Positions 58,357 to 64,000 of a DNA stretch of 64,000 bases are shown in pieces (the first letter of the stretch is position 1; each line of letters starts with the position of its first letter). A program made the translations under genes and the position numbers. The notes below the pieces were generated by a model, which was given only the letters and a program-made list of their open reading frames with translations, had not been told where the DNA came from and did not search any database. Source of the stretch: Citrus sinensis (taxonomy: Eukaryota; Streptophyta; Magnoliopsida; Sapindales; Rutaceae); assembly GCF_022201045.2 (NCBI RefSeq), contig NC_068561.1, forward strand, positions 2,629,001-2,693,000, in the 5' to 3' direction.

Positions 58357-58476
58357 GGGTGCGACCATACCAGCACTAATGCACCGGATCCCATCAGAAC
58401 TCCGCAGTCAAGCGTGCTTGGGCGAGAGCAGTACTAAGATGGGTGACCTCTTGGGAAGTCCTCGTGTTGCACCCCT
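58357..58476 (+). rRNA. 5S rRNA: 5S rRNA copy 118 (C53, -2 G)
   Basis: T53C; spacer has AATCAACTTTT (58504) and CATCCGG. Confidence 0.96.
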
Positions 58477-58855
58477 CTTTTTATCTTTTCAGCCGGTTAA
58501 TCAACTTTTCGCGGCCGACCCCTTCAATTTTTGGAGACAAATAGGGTGGTCAAGTTCCGGAGGAGCTTGGGGGCGTTTTTTGACCCTTAATTTCGAATTT
58601 TTCTTGTATTTTGACACATTTTTAAGATTACAATTTTTTTGACCCTCGTCGTCATCCGGTTAATCATCTTTTCGCGGCCGGCCCCTTCACTTTTGCGTGC
58701 GTTAGCGGGTTTCGACCGCCGGCGCGGGGTCTCCGGGGCACCTCGGACCCGCCGGGGAGCGGGGAAAGGGCCGCGGAGGGATGAATTGTGCGGCGGCCGA
58801 GTCGGGGCAGGCGAGGGGGGCACGGGTTAAGTAGATTTGCAGTGCACATGCTGGT

Positions 58856-58975
58856 GGGTGCGACCATACCAGCACTAATGCACCGGATCCCATCAGAACT
58901 CCGCAGTCAAGCGTGCTTGGGCGAGAGCAGTACTAAGATGGGTGACCTCTTGGGAAGTCCTCGTGTTGCACCCCT
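58856..58975 (+). rRNA. 5S rRNA: 5S rRNA copy 119 (C53, -2 G)
   Basis: T53C; spacer has GGCGCAGGGTC. Confidence 0.96.
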
Positions 58976-59354
58976 CTTTTTATCTTTTCAGCCGGTTAAT
59001 CATCTTTTCGCGGCCGACCCCTTCAATTTTTGGAGACAAATAGGGTGGTCAAGTTCCGGAGGAGCTTGGGGGCGTTTTTTGACCCTTAATTTCGAATTTT
59101 TCTTGTATTTTGACACATTTTTAAGATTACAATTTTTTTGACCCTCGTCGTCAGCCGGTTAATCATCTTTTCGCGGCCGGCCCCTTCACTTTTGCGTGCG
59201 TTAGCGGGTTTCGACCGCCGGCGCAGGGTCTCCGGGGCACCTCGGACCCGCCGGGGAGCGGGGAAAGGGCCGCGGAGGGATGAATTGTGCGGCGGCCGAG
59301 TCGGGGCAGGCGAGGGGGGCACGGGTTAAGTAGATTTGCAGTGCACATGCTGAT

Positions 59355-59474
59355 GGGTGCGACCATACCAGCACTAATGCACCGGATCCCATCAGAACTC
59401 CGCAGTCAAGCGTGCTTGGGCGAGAGCAGTACTAAGATGGGTGACCTCTTGGGAAGTCCTCGTGTTGCACCCCT
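59355..59474 (+). rRNA. 5S rRNA: 5S rRNA copy 120 (C53)
   Basis: T53C with -2 A. Confidence 0.96.
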
Positions 59475-59853
59475 CTTTTTATCTTTTCAGCCGGTTAATC
59501 ATCTTTTCGCGGCCGACCCCTTCAATTTTTGGAGACAAATAGGGTGGTCAAGTTCCGGAGGAGCTTGGGGGCGTTTTTTGACCCTTAATTTCGAATTTTT
59601 CTTGTATTTTGACACATTTTTAAGATTACAATTTTTTTGACCCTCGTCGTCAGCCGGTTAATCATCTTTTCGCGGCCGGCCCCTTCACTTTTGCGTGCGT
59701 TAGCGGGTTTCGACCGCCGGCGCGGGGTCTCCGGGGCACCTCGGACCCGCCGGGGAGCGGGGAAAGGGCCGCGGAGGGATGAATTGTGCGGCGGCCGAGT
59801 CGGGGCAGGCGAGGGGGGCACGGGTTAAGTAGATTTGCAGTGCACATGCTGGT

Positions 59854-59973
59854 GGGTGCGACCATACCAGCACTAATGCACCGGATCCCATCAGAACTCC
59901 GCAGTCAAGCGTGCTTGGGCGAGAGCAGTACTAAGATGGGTGACCTCTTGGGAAGTCCTCGTGTTGCACCCCT
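59854..59973 (+). rRNA. 5S rRNA: 5S rRNA copy 121 (C53, -2 G)
   Basis: T53C; starts a run of seven consecutive -2 G copies; spacer has GATCCGGGGC. Confidence 0.96.
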
Positions 59974-60352
59974 CTTTTTATCTTTTCAGCCGGTTAATCA
60001 TCTTTTCGCGGCCGACCCCTTCAATTTTTGGAGACAAATAGGGTGGTCAAGTTCCGGAGGAGCTTGGGGGCGTTTTTTGACCCTTAATTTCGAATTTTTC
60101 TTGTATTTTGACACATTTTTAAGATTACAATTTTTTTGACCCTCGTCGTCAGCCGGTTAATCATCTTTTCGCGGCCGGCCCCTTCACTTTTGCGTGCGTT
60201 AGCGGGTTTCGACCGCCGGCGCGGGGTCTCCGGGGCACCTCGGACCCGCCGGGGAGCGGGGAAAGGGCCGCGGAGGGATGAATTGTGCGGCGGCCGATCC
60301 GGGGCAGGCGAGGGGGGCACGGGTTAAGTAGATTTGCAGTGCACATGCTGGT

Positions 60353-60472
60353 GGGTGCGACCATACCAGCACTAATGCACCGGATCCCATCAGAACTCCG
60401 CAGTCAAGCGTGCTTGGGCGAGAGCAGTACTAAGATGGGTGACCTCTTGGGAAGTCCTCGTGTTGCACCCCT
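60353..60472 (+). rRNA. 5S rRNA: 5S rRNA copy 122 (C53, -2 G)
   Basis: T53C; spacer has GATGACTTGTG. Confidence 0.96.
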
Positions 60473-60851
60473 CTTTTTATCTTTTCAGCCGGTTAATCAT
60501 CTTTTCGCGGCCGACCCCTTCAATTTTTGGAGACAAATAGGGTGGTCAAGTTCCGGAGGAGCTTGGGGGCGTTTTTTGACCCTTAATTTCGAATTTTTCT
60601 TGTATTTTGACACATTTTTAAGATTACAATTTTTTTGACCCTCGTCGTCAGCCGGTTAATCATCTTTTCGCGGCCGGCCCCTTCACTTTTGCGTGCGTTA
60701 GCGGGTTTCGACCGCCGGCGCGGGGTCTCCGGGGCACCTCGGACCCGCCGGGGAGCGGGGAAAGGGCCGCGGAGGGATGACTTGTGCGGCGGCCGAGTCG
60801 GGGCAGGCGAGGGGGGCACGGGTTAAGTAGATTTGCAGTGCACATGCTGGT

Positions 60852-60971
60852 GGGTGCGACCATACCAGCACTAATGCACCGGATCCCATCAGAACTCCGC
60901 AGTCAAGCGTGCTTGGGCGAGAGCAGTACTAAGATGGGTGACCTCTTGGGAAGTCCTCGTGTTGCACCCCT
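60852..60971 (+). rRNA. 5S rRNA: 5S rRNA copy 123 (C53, -2 G)
   Basis: T53C; spacer has AATCAACTTTT, TATTGTGAC, CATCCGG and GGCCGTGG. Confidence 0.96.
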
Positions 60972-61350
60972 CTTTTTATCTTTTCAGCCGGTTAATCAAC
61001 TTTTCGCGGCCGACCCCTTCAATTTTTGGAGACAAATAGGGTGGTCAAGTTCCGGAGGAGCTTGGGGGCGTTTTTTGACCCTTAATTTCGAATTTTTCTT
61101 GTATTGTGACACATTTTTAAGATTACAATTTTTTTGACCCTCGTCGTCATCCGGTTAATCATCTTTTCGCGGCCGGCCCCTTCACTTTTGCGTGCGTTAG
61201 CGGGTTTCGACCGCCGGCGCGGGGTCTCCGGGGCACCTCGGACCCGCCGGGGAGCGGGGAAAGGGCCGTGGAGGGATGAATTGTGCGGCGGCCGAGTCGG
61301 GGCAGGCGAGGGGGGCACGGGTTAAGTAGATTTGCAGTGCACATGCTGGT

Positions 61351-61470
61351 GGGTGCGACCATACCAGCACTAATGCACCGGATCCCATCAGAACTCCGCA
61401 GTGAAGCGTGCTTGGGCGAGAGCAGTACTAAGATGGGTGACCTCTTGGGAAGTCCTCGTGTTGCACCCCT
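61351..61470 (+). rRNA. 5S rRNA: 5S rRNA copy 124 (G53, -2 G)
   Basis: T53G together with -2 G, the only such combination seen. Confidence 0.96.
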
Positions 61471-61849
61471 CTTTTTATCTTTTCAGCCGGTTAATCAACT
61501 TTTCGCGGCCGACCCCTTCAATTTTTGGAGACAAATAGGGTGGTCAAGTTCCGGAGGAGCTTGGGGGCGTTTTTTGACCTTTAATTTCGAATTTTTCTTG
61601 TATTTTGACACATTTTTAAGATTACAATTTTTTTGACCCTCGTCGTCATCCGGTTAATCATCTTTTCGCGGCCGGCCCCTTCACTTTTGCGTGCGTTAGC
61701 GGGTTTCGACCGCCGGCGCGGGGTCTCCGGGGCACCTCGGACCCGCCGGGGAGCGGGGAAAGGGCCGCGGAGGGATGAATTGTGCGGCGGCCGAGTCGGG
61801 GCAGGCGAGGGGGGCACGGGTTAGGTAGATTTGCAGTGCACATGCTGGT

Positions 61850-61969
61850 GGGTGCGACCATACCAGCACTAATGCACCGGATCCCATCAGAACTCCGCAG
61901 TCAAGCGTGCTTGGGCGAGAGCAGTACTAAGATGGGTGACCTCTTGGGAAGTCCTCGTGTTGCACCCCT
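61850..61969 (+). rRNA. 5S rRNA: 5S rRNA copy 125 (C53, -2 G)
   Basis: T53C; the TATA-like element reads TTAGGTAGAT. Confidence 0.95.
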
Positions 61970-62348
61970 CTTTTTATCTTTTCAGCCGGTTAATCAACTT
62001 TTCGCGGCCGACCCCTTCAATTTTTGGAGACAAATAGGGTGGTCAAGTTCCGGAGGAGCTTGGGGGCGTTTTTTGACCCTTAATTTCGAATTTTTCTTGT
62101 ATTTTGACACATTTTTAAGATTACAATTTTTTTGACCCTCGTCGTCATCCGGTTAATCATCTTTTCGCGGCCGGCCCCTTCACTTTTGCGTGCGTTAGCG
62201 GGTTTCGACCGCCGGCGCGGGGTCTCCGGGGCACCTCGGACCCGCCGGGGAGCGGGGAAAGGGCCGCGGAGGGATGAATTGTGCGGCGGCCGAGTCGGGG
62301 CAGGCGAGGGGGGCACGGGTTAAGTAGATTTGCAGTGCACATGCTGGT

Positions 62349-62468
62349 GGGTGCGACCATACCAGCACTAATGCACCGGATCCCATCAGAACTCCGCAGT
62401 TAAGCGTGCTTTGGCGAGAGCAGTACTAAGATGGGTGACCTCTTGGGAAGTCCTCGTGTTGCACCCCT
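62349..62468 (+). rRNA. 5S rRNA: 5S rRNA copy 126 (-2 G, T53)
   Basis: T53 with G64T at the end of box A (GTGCTTTGGCG). Confidence 0.95.
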
Positions 62469-62847
62469 CTTTTTATCTTTTCAGCCGGTTAATCATCTTT
62501 TCGCGGCCGACCCCTTCAATTTTTGGAGACAAATAGGGTGGTCAAGTTCCGGAGGAGCTTGGGGGCGTTTTTTGACCCTTAATTTCGAATTTTTCTTGTA
62601 TTTTGACACATTTTTAAGATTACAATTTTTTTGACCCTCGTCGTCAGCCGGTTAATCATCTTTTCGCGGCCGGCCCCTTCACTTTTGCGTGCGTTAGCGG
62701 GTTTCGACCGCCGGCGCGGGGTCTCCGGGGCACCTCGGACCCGCCGGGGAGCGGGGAAAGGGCCGCGGAGGGATGAATTGTGCGGCGGCCGAGTCGGGGC
62801 AGGCGAGGGGGGCACGGGTTAAGTAGATTTGCAGTGCACATGCTGGT

Positions 62848-62967
62848 GGGTGCGACCATACCAGCACTAATGCACCGGATCCCATCAGAACTCCGCAGTC
62901 AAGCGTGCTTGGGCGAGAGCAGTACTAAGATGGGTGACCTCTTGGGAAGTCCTCGTGTTGCACCCCT
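62848..62967 (+). rRNA. 5S rRNA: 5S rRNA copy 127 (C53, -2 G)
   Basis: T53C; spacer has AATCAACTTTT, GGAGCAGCTT and CATCCGG. Confidence 0.96.
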
Positions 62968-63346
62968 CTTTTTATCTTTTCAGCCGGTTAATCAACTTTT
63001 CGCGGCCGACCCCTTCAATTTTTGGAGACAAATAGGGTGGTCAAGTTCCGGAGCAGCTTGGGGGCGTTTTTTGACCCTTAATTTCGAATTTTTCTTGTAT
63101 TTTGACACATTTTTAAGATTACAATTTTTTTGACCCTCGTCGTCATCCGGTTAATCATCTTTTCGCGGCCGGCCCCTTCACTTTTGCGTGCGTTAGCGGG
63201 TTTCGACCGCCGGCGCGGGGTCTCCGGGGCACCTCGGACCCGCCGGGGAGCGGGGAAAGGGCCGCGGAGGGATGAATTGTGCGGCGGCCGAGTCGGGGCA
63301 GGCGAGGGGGGCACGGGTTAAGTAGACTTGCAGTGCACATGCTGAT

Positions 63347-63434
63347 GGGTGCGACCATACCGCAGTCAAGCGTGCTTGGGCGAGAGCAGTACTAAGATGG
63401 GTGACCTCTTGGGAAGTCCTCGTGTTGCACCCCT
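63347..63434 (+). pseudogene. 5S rRNA copy 128, 32-nt deletion in 5' half
   Basis: Bases 15-46 are missing: GACCATAC joins directly to CGCAGTCAAG, leaving 88 nt. Box A (C53), intermediate element, box C and terminator remain, so a short aberrant transcript is possible. It sits 41 units from the damaged copy 87 and shares AGTAGACTTG upstream. Confidence 0.87.
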
Positions 63435-63813
63435 CTTTTTATCTTTTCAGCCGGTTAATCAACTTTTCGCGGCCGACCCCTTCAATTTTTGGAGACAAAT
63501 AGGGTGGTCAAGTTCCGGAGCAGCTTGGGGGCGTTTTTTGACCCTTAATTTCGAATTTTTCTTGTATTTTGACACATTTTTAAGATTACAATTTTTTTGA
63601 CCCTCGTCGTCATCCGGTTAATCATCTTTTCGCGGCCGGCCCCTTCACTTTTGCGTGCGTTAGCGGGTTTCGACCGCCGGCGCGGGGTCTCCGGGGCACC
63701 TCGGACCCGCCGGGGAGCGGGGAAAGGGCCGCGGAGGGATGAATTGTGCGGCGGCCGAGTCGGGGCAGGCGAGGGGGGCACGGGTTAAGTAGATTTGCAG
63801 TGCACATGCTGGT

Positions 63814-63933
63814 GGGTGCGACCATACCAGCACTAATGCACCGGATCCCATCAGAACTCCGCAGTCAAGCGTGCTTGGGCGAGAGCAGTACTAAGATGGG
63901 TGACCTCTTGGGAAGTCCTCGTGTTGCACCCCT
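63814..63933 (+). rRNA. 5S rRNA: 5S rRNA copy 129 (C53, -2 G)
   Basis: T53C; last full gene. The spacer after it (AATCAACTTTT state) is cut off by the window end. Confidence 0.96.
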
Positions 63934-64000
63934 CTTTTTATCTTTTCAGCCGGTTAATCAACTTTTCGCGGCCGACCCCTTCAATTTTTGGAGACAAATA

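Larger units (their letters stand above)
54865..62348 (+). repeat. 5-unit higher-order repeat, three imperfect periods
   Basis: Copies 111-115, 116-120 and 121-125 share ordered markers: first gene with -2 G and C53 followed by a GATCCGGGG spacer change; third gene with -2 G and C53 followed by a spacer with AATCAACTTTT and CATCCGG. Markers recur every 2.49-2.50 kb. The remaining two positions of each period differ more. Confidence 0.6.
1..64000 (+). repeat. 5S rDNA tandem array, 129 gene copies, 499-bp consensus unit
   Basis: A 120-nt 5S rRNA gene alternates with a spacer of about 379 bp, head to tail on the + strand, across the entire window. Positions 1-39 are the end of a preceding spacer and 63934-64000 the start of the next, so the array extends beyond both edges. 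In the nucleus such arrays are transcribed by RNA polymerase III with TFIIIA, TFIIIC and TFIIIB, and the product joins the large ribosomal subunit. Unit lengths vary from 467 to 519 bp; nearly all units after 43.4 kb are exactly 499 bp. Every stretch over 300 bp without a gene is this spacer, annotated in detail around copy 91. No 35S rDNA is interspersed. Confidence 0.99.
46382..64000 (+). repeat. Segmental duplication within the array, right copy (copies 94-129)
   Basis: Partner of 25901-43507 at a constant offset of 41 units; the offset in bp falls from 20481 to 20450 because the left copy contains small indels. The right copy is more regular in length and carries more units with the -2 G and C53 states, so the two copies have diverged or been partly overwritten since duplication. 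It runs off the window end. Confidence 0.85.

Noticed and set aside
1-64000. Hundreds of 60-130 codon open frames on both strands, some over 115 codons
   Set aside because: They recur every 499 bp, overlap one another in several frames, run through the 5S genes and mostly start at non-ATG or arbitrary codons. They match no protein family I know and follow from the low stop density of a GC-rich repeat.
1-64000. CRISPR-like regular repeats
   Set aside because: The repeated unit is 499 bp with no short-repeat/unique-spacer alternation, and it contains a eukaryotic 5S gene.
1-64000. Cassandra-type LTR element or 5S-derived SINE carrying a 5S-like promoter
   Set aside because: Every unit holds a complete 120-nt 5S gene with its own spacer in strict tandem. 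I see no terminal repeats around the units, no primer-binding or polypurine tract, no poly-A tail and no target-site duplication.
1-64000. Linked 35S-5S rDNA arrangement
   Set aside because: No 18S, 5.8S or 25S sequence appears between 5S genes; the 379-bp spacer is too short to hold them.

Overview
The whole window is one head-to-tail tandem array of plant nuclear 5S ribosomal RNA genes. I count 129 gene copies, all on the + strand, starting at position 40 and continuing past both window edges. The consensus unit is 499 bp: a 120-nt 5S gene plus a 379-bp intergenic spacer. The gene matches flowering-plant 5S rRNA, with the internal RNA polymerase III promoter (box A, intermediate element, box C) and a T-run terminator directly after it. 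I cannot name the species: the spacer is not one I recognise. No protein-coding gene, tRNA, 35S rDNA segment, transposon or CRISPR array is visible. The many 60-130 codon open frames repeat with the 499-bp period in several frames on both strands, and are chance frames in a GC-rich satellite.

Spacer layout, counted from gene position +1: T5 and T4 terminator runs (+122 to +133); a 43-bp segment (+133 to +175) repeated at +296 to +338; an AT-rich stretch with T6/T7 runs (+221 to +290, about 29% GC); a CpG-dense block (+341 to +460, about 76% GC); and the upstream promoter just before the next gene (TATA-like TTAAGTAGAT at -29 to -20, GC at -12/-11).

The array changes along its length. From 0 to about 25 kb it is heterogeneous: unit lengths run from 476 to 519 bp, there are many short indels (mostly in G/C runs), several genes are damaged (copies at 1037, 1513, 2508, 3027), and divergent spacer patches occur. 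From about 26 to 43 kb it is more regular (mostly 499-502 bp). From 43.4 kb to the end almost every unit is exactly 499 bp.

The most interesting structure is above the single unit. Rare variants in 25.9-43.5 kb recur in the same order in 46.4-64.0 kb, displaced by exactly 41 units (20.45-20.48 kb). This points to a large segmental duplication inside the array, later modified. Shorter 3-unit and 5-unit higher-order repeats are nested in it. Copies also fall into classes by the base at gene position 53, inside box A (T, C or G), partly linked to an A-to-G change at -2. I found no previously undescribed gene system; the novelty lies in array structure and promoter variation, and part of it could reflect assembly or consensus artefacts.
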